Source of the DNA: Methanoculleus sp. UBA374
GTDB taxonomy: Archaea > Halobacteriota > Methanomicrobia > Methanomicrobiales > Methanoculleaceae
NCBI GenBank assembly: GCA_002508705.1
Contig: DAYL01000001.1
Span: 1-47,509, forward strand
DNA length: 47,509 bases
Direction of reading: 5' to 3'
Part shown: positions 1-8,222 of the stretch, in pieces
How the letters are laid out: each line of letters starts with the position of its first letter
Position numbering within the stretch: position 1 is the first letter of the stretch
Notes under the pieces: generated by a model
Database searches by the model: none
What the model was told of the DNA's origin: nothing
Seen by the model: the letters and a program-made list of their open reading frames with translations, nothing else
Position numbers and translations under genes: made by a program

Positions 1-3000
1 TGTTCCCGGCCGCCCATGCTCCGTCCCGAGGACATGTTTGTTGATATAATGATTAACCTGTGAATCAGGATAAAGCACCAGCCTATCGCCCCACCTCTTA
101 CCGGATTGGATCAGGCGCAGGTCTCCATTCTTTTTGCTTTCAGAAATGATCCCTATGAGGTCGTCCGCCTGGACACCGGCGCCGGTAAGCCTTGTTCCTG
201 AACCGGCATAGATCTCGTCGAGTGCCGCGATCTTTTCAATTTCCGTCGGACAGTTCTTCCGGATAGCTTCGACGGCAACCTCTCTGCACTCTTTTTTAAG
301 GGCCAGTTCCGGGAATTCGGTGAACTGCCGGGCAAGTTTTCCAATATACTTCCCACCGTCACCGCCACCGGGGACCAGCCCGATGAGGCAGACAAGCGCC
401 ATCTGCTTGTCTCCCTGGGAGATGTACACCCCGGCGTCCCGGATGTCGCCGAAGACGAGGATGCCGCTCAGAACCGAACCAAACATATAGTAGACGTTGT
501 CGTGGTTCTCCTCGGCGTAAGCGCCGTAGACGGCTCCCAGCACAAGTTCTCGTCCGGCACCAAAAACGCCGTACTCGTGGGTACCGGCATCGAGCGGTTC
601 ACCCTCCTTCCCGTCGACCCACCCATCGCCGTCGGAATCGGGGTTGAACGGATCGGTTCCGATCTCAAATTCGTAATCGTCGGTCAGACCATCGCCGTCG
701 GTGTCCCGCGAGAGCGGGTCGGTACCGTACACGTAACATTCGAGGTAATCGGAGATCCCGTCCCCGTCCCCGTCGACGCTGTTCGGATCGCTCCTGATGA
801 TGAAGAAGATCTTCCCGTCCGCAGTGACGATCATCTCGCCCGCCTCTTCGCCGTCGGAGATACCGTCACCGTCGGTATCGGGGTTGTTCGGATCGGTGGT
901 ATGTACGTTCCCAAGACAATCCCACCAGCCGAATTTCTCGAGCCAGTCGGGGATGCCGTCACCATCGGAATCGTAATCCGAGTAGACCATCAGGGTGTAG
1001 GTCACATCGCCGTAGACGTAGTAGGGGTTGGAGTAACGGTCCCACATCGTGATCGGGCCGCCCTCGTGCTTAAGCAGCAGGGTCTGATAGGCGACCATCG
1101 GCAGGTGACTGACCGGGGTCTGGTACCCGGAATGACTGACGACCATGCCGCCGGTGGAGCCGTAGCCGTCGCCGTAGTTCTCCCATGCGGGTATCGCACC
1201 GGTGCGCCAGAGGCTGGGGACTATATACACGTTGTTGTTGTAGAGACCGACACATTGGATCACGTAGTAGCCCGCCGGGAACGACGCCCCGTCGTCGAAC
1301 GACTGGTAGCCTGGGTCCTGGAGCTCGGCAGTGGTGAGGTGGACCACCCATTCCTGGCCCACCAGATCCAGCGTCGAGATGATATCATCAAGATCCATGT
1401 GGACGAGGGTGCCATCCCAGAGGACCAGCTCGTCAGCCTGGGGGTAGAAGAACAGCCCCTCCCAGATATCGGCGTCGAAGACCGCAACGGTGGCGGGGAC
1501 GGAGAGGGTCGCCGAGACGGTATGGGCAACCGGATCGACGGTCGTCGCCACCGGCTCGTAGGTGCCGATCGCCGGGTTGAAGATCATGACCGAGATGTTG
1601 GTCGAGGCGTTCGCCAGCGCAGGGTCGTACGGCAGGGTCACCAGCGCCGGAGCCACGGTCTCGTTCAACTGTGGATCGGCGAACTGCAGATCGGTGACGG
1701 GGCCGACGCGCGCAGGCGTGCCGGTGTAGAGCGGCGAATCGAAGTTGTAGATCATGAGCGAGCGGGCCAGATCGCCGGCCCCGGTCACGGCGACCGTCAC
1801 GCCGAGCGCGGGGTCTTCTGCGATCGAGGTGTAGACCTCTAAGCCGTCGAGGATGCCGTCCCCGTTGGTATCGGGATTGTTCGGATCGGTCCCGAGGCGG
1901 AGCTCGGAGTCGTCCAGTAACCCGTCGTCGTCGGAATCCGCAAGAAGCGGGTTGGTACCGGCCGTGATCTCGACGCTGTCGGAAAGCCCGTCGTTGTCGT
2001 TGTCGGTGAAGAGCGGATCGGTCCCGTAGAGCTGTTCCTGCAGGTTGGTGAGGCCGTCGCCGTCGAGATCTTCATCCGGGTCGGGGATACCGTTATCGTC
2101 GGTGTCGATCAGGGTGGGATCGGTCAGTAATCCGAGATAGAGGAGTTCAAAGGCGTCGGTGAGACCATCGCCATCGGTATCGGGGTTGAACGGATCGCAG
2201 CCGATCCGGTACTTCACGAAGACCGGGAGGTAGCCGTCGAGGAACTCACGGCCGTCGATGGTCCCGTCTCCGGCCAGGTCGTCGGGATACTGCGAGCAGC
2301 CGGAGTCGGGGTCGAGCGGATCGAACCCGATCGCCAGTTCAAAGGCGGCGGGCAGCAGGTCGCCGTCGAGAAGGATGGTCTCTGCGTGCGAGAGGCCGCT
2401 GGTGTCGGTGGCCGTAACGACGATGGTGTTTGCATCGGAGAGGTACACCGTCGTCGAAAAGGTGCCGTTCTGTACCGGAATAATCGAGACCGCGCCGTTG
2501 TGGTTCAATGTGACGTTTGCGATAGCGGGATCGTTGACGAGACCCGCCACCGTGATCTCCTCGTTGGAGACAGTGTCGTCGAGCGGCGATGTGATCGTGA
2601 GGAGGTTCAGAGCCGGGTGCACCGCGAAGTTAACCTCAAAGGATTCGTTGATACCATTCCCTCCCGCTACCGTGACGGTGGCGGTGTACGTTCCCTCGTC
2701 GAGGCCGTGGTTCGGCGTGACGGCGAAGGTGGCGTTACCGCCCACGCCGATGCTGCTGATCGTGGGTGCGGAAACCGTGAAATTGGCGTTGGAGAGCGTC
2801 ACGTTCAGCAACCCGGTCGGCTGAACGCCGATGTTGTTCACGGTGACGGTACGGTTCGCAACAGAGGTGTAGCCAACCGTCTGGCTGGTAAAGGCGTAGA
2901 TGCCGCTCTCGCTGACAGTGATACCGTAGGTCGGTGCGGCGGTCACCGTGAAGCGGACATCAAATGATTTGCCGATACCGTTACCACCCAATACCATGAC

Positions 3001-4956
3001 GGTGGCGATGTAGGTTCCCTCACTAAGGCCGGCGACCGGCGTGACGGTGAAGGAAGTGTTTTCACCCATGCCGATGCTGCTGATCGTGGGTACGGAAACC
3101 GTGAAATTGGCGTTGGAGAGCGTCACGTTCAGCAGGCCGGTCGGCTGATTGCCGGTGTTGCTCACGGTGACGGCATGAGACGTAATGGAGCCGTATCCAG
3201 CCGTCTGGTTGGTGAAGGCATAGGTACCGGTCTCGCTGAGATCGATGCCGTAGATCGGTGCGGCGGTCACCGTGAAGCAGACGTCAAATGATTTGCTGAT
3301 GCCGTTACCGCCCGATACCATGACGGTGGCGGTGTGGGTTCCCTCATTGAGGCCGACGATCGGTGTGATGGTGAAGGTGGCGTTTTCACCCACGGTGATG
3401 TTGTCGATCGAAGTTGGGGAAACCGTGAAATTGGCGTTGGAGAGCGATACGTTCAGCAACCCGGTCGGCTGATTGCCGGTGTTGTTCACGAGGATAGTAA
3501 GATCCTCGACAGGGTCGTAGCCAACCGTCTGCGTGGGGAAGGCGTGGGTGCCGCTCACGCTGAGATGGATGCTGTAGGCGGTGACCGGCTCAGGCTCGGT
3601 GACGGTGATGTAATCGGTCTTGACCTCACTGTCCGATCCTTCTATATTGGCGACCGTCAGGTTCACGGTGTAGGCACCTTGCGCTGTGTAGGTGTGGTTC
3701 GGGTTCTGCTCGACGGAGTCGACGACACCATCGTTGTCGAAGTCCCATGCCCACGACGTGACCATGCCCGTGGAAGTATCGGTGAACGGGACGTTGAGCG
3801 GTGCTTCTCCGCTGGTGACGTTGGCCGTGAAGTTTGCAACCGGCGGTTCGGTGCCTCCGAACGACTCGGTTACGGTGATGTAATCGGTCTTGACTTCACT
3901 GTCCGATCCTTCTATATTGGCGACTGTCAGGTTCACGGTGTAGTTGCCTGCCGTAGTGTAGGAGTGGATCGGGTTCTGCTCGACGGAATCGACGACGCCG
4001 TCGTTGTCGAAGTCCCACGACCAGGAGGCCGAGTTGCCGGTTGAGGTGTCGGTGAACTGAACGGCAAGAGGGGCGTCACCGATCGTAGGGGAGGCGGTGA
4101 AGTTGGCGAAGAGTCCCTCGATCGGCGGGTCGCCGCCAGACACATACTCGATCCTGACGTATCCTGGCGCACCGGCACCGCCGTAGAGGCCGGGGGCAGG
4201 ATCTCCAGATTGCCATCCGTCCGGTAACCACGAGCTGGCCCACGCCATGGCGTTGAGCGTTCCCATTCGACCGCCGCCACCAGCTCCGTAGCCAAGACCG
4301 CCAAACCCATAAAACTGCGATAGATCGGAAGGATCGCCTATCCCCCAGAGGATATCCTCTTTTGGGAGCCCCCCGCGTTCCGCGATCTGGACATCCCCGA
4401 ACCCGGCTTCCCCGGGTTGGCCCAATATCGAGGGCATCCACTCAGTGTTCCATGAATTGCTCCAATCGTTAAAGAGCTGAGGTTGACCTCCAGCAGCGGA
4501 TATCGACCCGAACGATGATGACCCTCCGGCGCCCCCTTCCGTCGCGTAGATCCAGGCCCCATAATCTCCATAACCCCCATAATCGACATCGTCAACGATA
4601 GACCCGAACCCGGGAGTACCTCCGGCACCAACCGTAATGGAGTATTGGTTACCCGGGACCACGGGGATCGTGGTTACTATGATCTGACCTGCAAGTCCGC
4701 CGGGCCCGCCGTACCCGTCCAGACTTGGGTCCCAGGGACTTGATCCGCCACCGCCACTACCCCCACCGACCACAGTAACGCTCACGTTCGTTACGCCTAC
4801 CGGGACGGTCCAGGTATGATTACCCGGGGTGGTAAACTCGACGGTGGTTACGTATTCGGTCGTTGCGTTTGCACCCACGACAGGGAAAAGTGCTGACGTA
4901 ACCAGCAGTACTGCCATGAGGAGAGAGGAGAATTTTTCAATCCGGGATGTGCTCAT
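1..4956 (-). CDS. Giant secreted PKD/TSP3-repeat protein with C-terminal polymorphic-toxin-like region (3' end outside window)
   Basis: One frame stays open from ATG 4956 to base 1, at least 1652 codons, so the C-terminus is missing. The start follows a GGAGG six bases upstream. Residues 1-32 form a signal peptide. About 33-275 is Gly-rich (VVGGGSGGGGS). Two PKD domains lie at about 276-366 and 368-456 (each with WDFDNDGVVDS). Three roughly 105-residue beta-sandwich repeats follow to about 773 (NNTGNQPTGLLNVSLSNANF type), then an Ig-like segment. TSP3-type calcium-binding repeats occupy about 906-1039 and 1326-1453 (DPNNPDTDGDGISDGEE). Residues about 1480-1515 (GDIRDAGVYIS, then LIGLVPGGGD) resemble the helical pre-toxin module of polymorphic toxins, and the last visible residues (QVNHYINKHVLGTEHGRPGT) resemble the N-terminal part of BECR-fold nuclease toxins. 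Architecture is seen; toxin activity is inferred. It could otherwise be only an adhesin. An immunity gene would lie beyond the left edge. Confidence 0.88.
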   Translation of the reverse strand, partial: MSTSRIEKFSSLLMAVLLVTSALFPVVGANATTEYVTTVEFTTPGNHTWTVPVGVTNVSVTVVGGGSGGGGSSPWDPSLDGYGGPGGLAGQIIVTTIPVVPGNQYSITVGAGGTPGFGSIVDDVDYGGYGDYGAWIYATEGGAGGSSSFGSISAAGGQPQLFNDWSNSWNTEWMPSILGQPGEAGFGDVQIAERGGLPKEDILWGIGDPSDLSQFYGFGGLGYGAGGGGRMGTLNAMAWASSWLPDGWQSGDPAPGLYGGAGAPGYVRIEYVSGGDPPIEGLFANFTASPTIGDAPLAVQFTDTSTGNSASWSWDFDNDGVVDSVEQNPIHSYTTAGNYTVNLTVANIEGSDSEVKTDYITVTESFGGTEPPVANFTANVTSGEAPLNVPFTDTSTGMVTSWAWDFDNDGVVDSVEQNPNHTYTAQGAYTVNLTVANIEGSDSEVKTDYITVTEPEPVTAYSIHLSVSGTHAFPTQTVGYDPVEDLTILVNNTGNQPTGLLNVSLSNANFTVSPTSIDNITVGENATFTITPIVGLNEGTHTATVMVSGGNGISKSFDVCFTVTAAPIYGIDLSETGTYAFTNQTAGYGSITSHAVTVSNTGNQPTGLLNVTLSNANFTVSVPTISSIGMGENTSFTVTPVAGLSEGTYIATVMVLGGNGIGKSFDVRFTVTAAPTYGITVSESGIYAFTSQTVGYTSVANRTVTVNNIGVQPTGLLNVTLSNANFTVSAPTISSIGVGGNATFAVTPNHGLDEGTYTATVTVAGGNGINESFEVNFAVHPALNLLTITSPLDDTVSNEEITVAGLVNDPAIANVTLNHNGAVSIIPVQNGTFSTTVYLSDANTIVVTATDTSGLSHAETILLDGDLLPAAFELAIGFDPLDPDSGCSQYPDDLAGDGTIDGREFLDGYLPVFVKYRIGCDPFNPDTDGDGLTDAFELLYLGLLTDPTLIDTDDNGIPDPDEDLDGDGLTNLQEQLYGTDPLFTDNDNDGLSDSVEITAGTNPLLADSDDDGLLDDSELRLGTDPNNPDTNGDGILDGLEVYTSIAEDPALGVTVAVTGAGDLARSLMIYNFDSPLYTGTPARVGPVTDLQFADPQLNETVAPALVTLPYDPALANASTNISVMIFNPAIGTYEPVATTVDPVAHTVSATLSVPATVAVFDADIWEGLFFYPQADELVLWDGTLVHMDLDDIISTLDLVGQEWVVHLTTAELQDPGYQSFDDGASFPAGYYVIQCVGLYNNNVYIVPSLWRTGAIPAWENYGDGYGSTGGMVVSHSGYQTPVSHLPMVAYQTLLLKHEGGPITMWDRYSNPYYVYGDVTYTLMVYSDYDSDGDGIPDWLEKFGWWDCLGNVHTTDPNNPDTDGDGISDGEEAGEMIVTADGKIFFIIRSDPNSVDGDGDGISDYLECYVYGTDPLSRDTDGDGLTDDYEFEIGTDPFNPDSDGDGWVDGKEGEPLDAGTHEYGVFGAGRELVLGAVYGAYAEENHDNVYYMFGSVLSGILVFGDIRDAGVYISQGDKQMALVCLIGLVPGGGDGGKYIGKLARQFTEFPELALKKECREVAVEAIRKNCPTEIEKIAALDEIYAGSGTRLTGAGVQADDLIGIISESKKNGDLRLIQSGKRWGDRLVLYPDSQVNHYINKHVLGTEHGRPGT

Positions 4957-4962
4957 ATGCTG

Positions 4963-5011
4963 CCTCCATCGCGAACCGGAGGCAAAAAGCGTCGAAAGCT
5001 ATCCTTAAGTA
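4963..5011 (-). promoter_or_regulatory. Promoter and ribosome binding site of the giant secreted protein
   Basis: On the minus strand a TATA-like CTTAAG box lies at 5003-5011, about 50 bases before the ATG, and a strong GGAGG (bases 4963-4967) sits six bases before it. This fixes the start at 4956 and implies a transcript with a short leader rather than a leaderless one. The TATA assignment is by eye. Confidence 0.45.
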
Positions 5012-5139
5012 GGGGGCTACCAACGTACTTCTGCCTTCGGGTATTGTGGGGTTCCCGCTACTATGGATGGTTGAGGGGAGCCCCACACTTGTTCTCTGCT
5101 CGCCCCATGGTGGGACGCTCAGGGTTGCTCATACATTGT

Positions 5140-5200
5140 CAACAACTATTGGGTTACAACAAATTTAGTTGTGCAACGAATTGAAATAAATAACTTACGA
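5140..5200. promoter_or_regulatory. AT-rich intergenic region with CAAC/GTTG repeats
   Basis: The stretch is much richer in A/T than its surroundings. It holds CAACAAC (5140-5146), then ACAAC (5156-5160) and GTTGT (5168-5172) as an inverted repeat around AAATTTA, followed by a TATA-like AAATAAATAA. It looks like a regulated promoter reading rightwards toward 5206. No known operator was recognised. Confidence 0.35.
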
Positions 5201-5205
5201 AATAG

Positions 5206-5394
5206 ATGTCACCGGAAAAACTCTCTCCCGCCGAACGGAAGACTGTACTCTGCGCGATCTATGTCTTGTGGGCCGTTTTGGGACGGAAAGAGGTCCTCCG
5301 GGCTAAAATAGCAGGAAACTCTGGGCCTGGGATCGAGTCGGATGTCGGACGGCAGGTTGCGCGAAGGCAGAAGAGACTCAGATTTTCAGTGTAA
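5206..5394 (+). CDS. Possible small protein of unknown function (62 aa)
   Basis: The ATG lies just downstream of the AT-rich promoter-like region and could be leaderless. The predicted product begins MSPEKLSPAERKTVL and has one hydrophobic patch (AIYVLWAVL) followed by a basic tail. No family is recognised and no Shine-Dalgarno is seen. Its last bases overlap the end of the broken kinase gene on the other strand. It may be a decayed remnant of the same genetic island or a chance frame. Confidence 0.22.
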   Translation: MSPEKLSPAERKTVLCAIYVLWAVLGRKEVLRAKIAGNSGPGIESDVGRQVARRQKRLRFSV

Positions 5395-5884
5395 GCAGGT
5401 CCCGCAGTTTAGCTTCCGGCCAGTGGTCGTTCGGAAATACCTCCGAGTACTCGCCATCCTTCTCGAAAATTGGCGACGGTTTAGTAGTGGGTTCAGTAGT
5501 GGAATTGTCGTATACCCGAATTTTGTCACAGACATCAATCACCTGAGGAAGCAACGCCAGCGCACGGTGATAGCGTTCCCGGATCTTGCCCTCCGGCACG
5601 TCATGCCCGCCAGCGGCGACGCGTCCTCGAACCCGTGCGACGTTGATGTTCTCGTCACAGGTCAGGACGTAGATGCACTGCACCTCGTAGCCGCACTCTT
5701 TTGCCTTCTGCAACAGCAGTAGATTCCGATCGGTGGATAAAACCGTTTCAAACGAAAAATCTTCGCGACGATCCAGCAATTCGTTTCTCAGCGCATCCGC
5801 CAACTGCGCCGCTTCAAGGTCGGTCAGATCCCTCTCACGTTTCAGGTAGTCGGCGTTAACGTAGGTTTCGGTAGGCGAGTATGT
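5378..5884 (-). pseudogene. Truncated zeta-toxin-like kinase (P-loop half missing)
   Basis: The frame reads YVNADYLKRERDLTDLEAA, then FSFETVLSTDRNLLLL and GYEVQCIYVL, followed by VARVRGRVAAGGHDVPE and IRERYHRAL. These match the central and C-terminal parts of the zeta toxin / UDP-GlcNAc kinase-like P-loop family, including the FETVLS segment and the arginine-rich lid (RVRGRVAAGGHDVP). A TGA stop at 5885-5887 lies just before the first codon, and no upstream frame supplies the expected GPNGSGKS-type Walker A motif. The first in-frame start would be TTG 5803, deep inside the fold. The gene has therefore lost its nucleotide-binding N-terminus and should be inactive. It sits in the low-GC scar with other broken genes, which suggests a decaying toxin module brought in by a mobile element. 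Confidence 0.75.
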
Positions 5885-6053
5885 TCAGATCAGTGCTACT
5901 GCTTTTGGAACTGTATTTATTAGAATGGGGTTATTTCCAGTGGAACTCTCTATAGCCCTCCAGCCACGAGGGAACCCCCCTTTAAGACCCCTCCAGCAGA
6001 CCATTAACCATACCAAAGTATGGCCATAAGAGAAAAAGAGAAAGGAGAAAAAA

Positions 6054-6188
6054 ATGGTGAAAGAACGAAAATCCACTCAAAACCGCATCACAAGGCACAT
6101 TACCCTGAGTCCTGAGACTGACGAATTTCTGAGAAACAGAGTCACAAATGCGTCTAGATTTATCTAAGGGATGATAGAAAGCGCTTAA
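6054..6188 (+). pseudogene. Ribbon-helix-helix antitoxin-like gene interrupted by TAA
   Basis: A good AAAGGAG ribosome site precedes ATG 6054. The frame gives MVKERKSTQNRITRHITLSP, then ETDEFLRNRVTNASRFI, a TAA at 6165-6167, and then GMIESA before a second TAA at 6188. The strand-helix pattern and the phrase NASRFI followed by GMIESA fit a MetJ/Arc-type ribbon-helix-helix DNA-binding protein whose second helix is cut by the stop. Loss of that helix should prevent dimer formation. Because the stop is TAA, pyrrolysine or selenocysteine recoding is not expected. It may once have been an antitoxin. No partner is intact nearby, although the zeta-like remnant lies 170 bases away on the other strand. 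Confidence 0.6.
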
Positions 6189-6241
6189 AATGGTATTCTA
6201 GCCACAATAGTGACCTTTTCACCAATTCAACCCAAAAACAA

Positions 6242-6315
6242 TGGGCTCGTTGAGATTCGAACTCAGGACCTCCGCCATGTCAAGGCGACGTCATAACCGC
6301 CGGGACCACAGGGCC
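6242..6315 (-). tRNA. tRNA-Val(GAC)-like gene, 3' half well formed, 5' half degenerate
   Basis: On the minus strand the anticodon arm TCGCC-TTGACAT-GGCGG gives anticodon GAC (valine), followed by AGGTC, a T arm (CTGAG-TTCGAAT-CTCAA) and acceptor strand CGAGCCC plus A73. The 5' side is poor: the strand expected as GGGCTCG reads GGCCCTG, giving mismatches at pairs 3-70 and 5-68 and a wobble at 6-67, and position 14, normally A, is C. The T stem also has a C-A pair. Either this is a working but unusual tRNA, or it is the 3' half of tRNA-Val left as an attachment-site copy by an integrated element. The broken genes beside it favour the second reading. Confidence 0.6.
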
Positions 6316-6370
6316 ACGGTCTCAGAACCCTCCGGAAACCTCTTTCCTCTGGAAGTACCATACTATCCCT

Positions 6371-7396
6371 GTGAATCTCGCCGGGAACCTCTCCCCTCCT
6401 GCCCGCATCGCGATCATCGGGGCCGCGATCGTCATCGTGCTCGCGGGAGTCCGGGCAGCAACACCGATCTTCGGCCCGCTCCTCGTCGCCGTCTTCTTCG
6501 CCATGATCACCGCGCCCGTCATGGTCTGGCTGACCCGTCGGGGATTACCCCCGGTCCTCGCCGCCGGGACGGTGGTCGCGGGGCTCATCGGGCTATTCGT
6601 CGGAGTGATCATCTTTCTCGGCGCAGCCCTCGCCGGGTTTATCCGCTCCCTGCCGCAGTACCGGGAGAGCCTCGAAGCACAGGCGGCCGTACTCGCCGAC
6701 TACGGCATCGACTTCGCCGGCATCAGGATATGGGACTACGTCGACCAGGGGTTCCTGATCCAGCAGGCGGCCGGGATTGCCCGGCAGATCGGGGGCACCG
6801 CCGTCGACGCCTTCCTCATCTTCGTCGGGATCGGGTTCCTCCTCATCGAGGCGCCCCGGCTTGCGGCGGCCCTCGCGCGGTACCTGGGGCCGGATAGTTC
6901 CCCCTACCGGCACCTCTCGCAGTCGGGCCGGCTTCTCATCAATTACGTGGTGGTCAGAACGAAGGTGAACCTGGTCACCGGCGTCGGGACCGGGCTCTTT
7001 CTCACCCTCCTCGGGGTCGACTTCGCGGTGCTCTGGGGCTTTATCGCCTTCGTCCTGAGTTACGTCCCTTACATCGGCCTCGTTGCAGCCGCCATCCCGC
7101 CCACCCTCCTCGCTCTCATTGAATTCGGGCCGGCGGGGGCCGTGGCCGTCATCGTCGCCGTCGCCCTCATCGACGCCGCCGCCGAAAACCTCGTCCTCCC
7201 TCGCATGGCCGGGCGGGAACTCAACCTCTCGCCGTTCGTCGTCCTCTTCTCCGTCGTCTTCTGGGGATTCATCCTCGGGGCGGTCGGGGTCTTCCTCGCC
7301 ATCCCGCTGACGATCGCGGTGAAACTCTTCCTCGAGAGCTGGGAAGAGACCCGGTGGATCGGCGAACTGATGGGCTCCGGGGACCGGCGGGAGTAA
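6371..7396 (+). CDS. AI-2E family transporter (PF01594-type membrane permease)
   Basis: The 341-residue product has the usual length and layout of the AI-2E/PerM/TqsA family: paired N-terminal helices (IAIIGAAIVIVLAGVRAATP, then GPLLVAVFFAMITAPV), a periplasmic-type soluble segment around residues 90-150, and a cluster of C-terminal helices with the family-typical VPYIGLVAAAIPPTLLALI and LGAVGVFLAIPLTIAVK. The start is GTG 6371; no ATG lies in frame upstream close enough. Members export small molecules or, in some archaea, exchange Na+ for H+. The substrate here cannot be told. It is the first intact gene to the right of the tRNA-like scar and appears to be a single transcription unit. Confidence 0.88.
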   Translation: MNLAGNLSPPARIAIIGAAIVIVLAGVRAATPIFGPLLVAVFFAMITAPVMVWLTRRGLPPVLAAGTVVAGLIGLFVGVIIFLGAALAGFIRSLPQYRESLEAQAAVLADYGIDFAGIRIWDYVDQGFLIQQAAGIARQIGGTAVDAFLIFVGIGFLLIEAPRLAAALARYLGPDSSPYRHLSQSGRLLINYVVVRTKVNLVTGVGTGLFLTLLGVDFAVLWGFIAFVLSYVPYIGLVAAAIPPTLLALIEFGPAGAVAVIVAVALIDAAAENLVLPRMAGRELNLSPFVVLFSVVFWGFILGAVGVFLAIPLTIAVKLFLESWEETRWIGELMGSGDRRE

Positions 7397-7614
7397 CGGC
7401 CGGGCAATCGGCCCCGACATTACATCAGCCGTATTTTCGGCGAATACCAATAGCAGAAAGGCATCCGTGAACCTCCGGATCGTCCCTCACCCACGACAGA
7501 GAGAGTATGTCCCGGGAGAATTTCGGAAGAATAATCCCCGGTAAACGCGGATATAACAGGATACAGGTTCTCATTTTCCCAGTTCGAGGCTAAAGGGCCC
7601 GGGAGTGGCGGAAG

Positions 7615-8175
7615 ATGCGGAAAGTCAGGGTTACGAGGACCGGGCGGGACGGGGCAGTCGAGGTCGGGTTCCTCTTCAAATCGATCGACCAGCTCCTCGA
7701 CCCGGAAGACCCCTCGCCGCTCCCCGAACGGGAACTCACGGAGTTTGCCGAGGAATACATCGCCAGTTATCTCGACGGCTACAACATCAAGGAGATCGTC
7801 GGCATCACCATCGGCCTCCCCCGGGAATCGCTCACCCCGGATATCGCCGCGCTCCTCCCGGAGACGGTCCGGCAGCACTTCTCGTTCCGTATAGCCGACC
7901 TCGACGACGACAGAAGGGTCTCCCTCCGGGAGGGCAGGATCAGTCTCGTCCTCGCCGCATTCAACGCAGGCGTTGCCATCCTCTTCGTCGTTGTCTTCGC
8001 CGGGTATCTCGACGGTCCCGTCGCCATCCTGCTCACCGGGATGATCACCATCTTAAACTGGGTGACGGCCTGGGACACCTACGAGTACTTCATCTACAAC
8101 TACCGGCGCGAGATACGAAAACATCGGATCTACCAGAAACTCGCGGGTATCGATATCCAGGTCGAAGGGTGGTGA
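7615..8175 (+). CDS. Uncharacterised membrane protein with soluble N-terminal domain
   Basis: The 186-residue product starts MRKVRVTRTGRDGAVEVGFL. About 110 residues form a charged soluble domain (SIDQLLDPEDPSPLPERELT), followed by a hydrophobic pair near residues 115-150 (LVLAAFNAGVAILFVVVFAG and GPVAILLTGMITILNWVTAW) and a basic cytoplasmic tail (YNYRREIRKHRIYQKL). No known family was recognised. It lies alone between two other membrane-protein genes on the same strand, with a 218-base gap upstream that shows no other gene. A cytoplasmic sensor or scaffold anchored by a hairpin is possible but not demonstrated. Confidence 0.8.
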   Translation: MRKVRVTRTGRDGAVEVGFLFKSIDQLLDPEDPSPLPERELTEFAEEYIASYLDGYNIKEIVGITIGLPRESLTPDIAALLPETVRQHFSFRIADLDDDRRVSLREGRISLVLAAFNAGVAILFVVVFAGYLDGPVAILLTGMITILNWVTAWDTYEYFIYNYRREIRKHRIYQKLAGIDIQVEGW

Positions 8176-8222
8176 CGCCGGCGGCGTAAGACGTTTACGA
8201 GACGGCGCCCCATAACCTTTGT

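Noticed and set aside
502..1842. Long plus-strand open frame of 446 codons inside the giant gene
   Set aside because: It is the antisense shadow of the TSP3 and beta domains; its composition (Val, Gly, Arg, Asp repeats) has no domain sense while the minus-strand frame gives clear repeats.
6593..7450. Minus-strand frame of 285 codons opposite the AI-2E permease
   Set aside because: It is rich in Asp, Glu, Gly and Pro and is the mirror of hydrophobic codons of the real gene.
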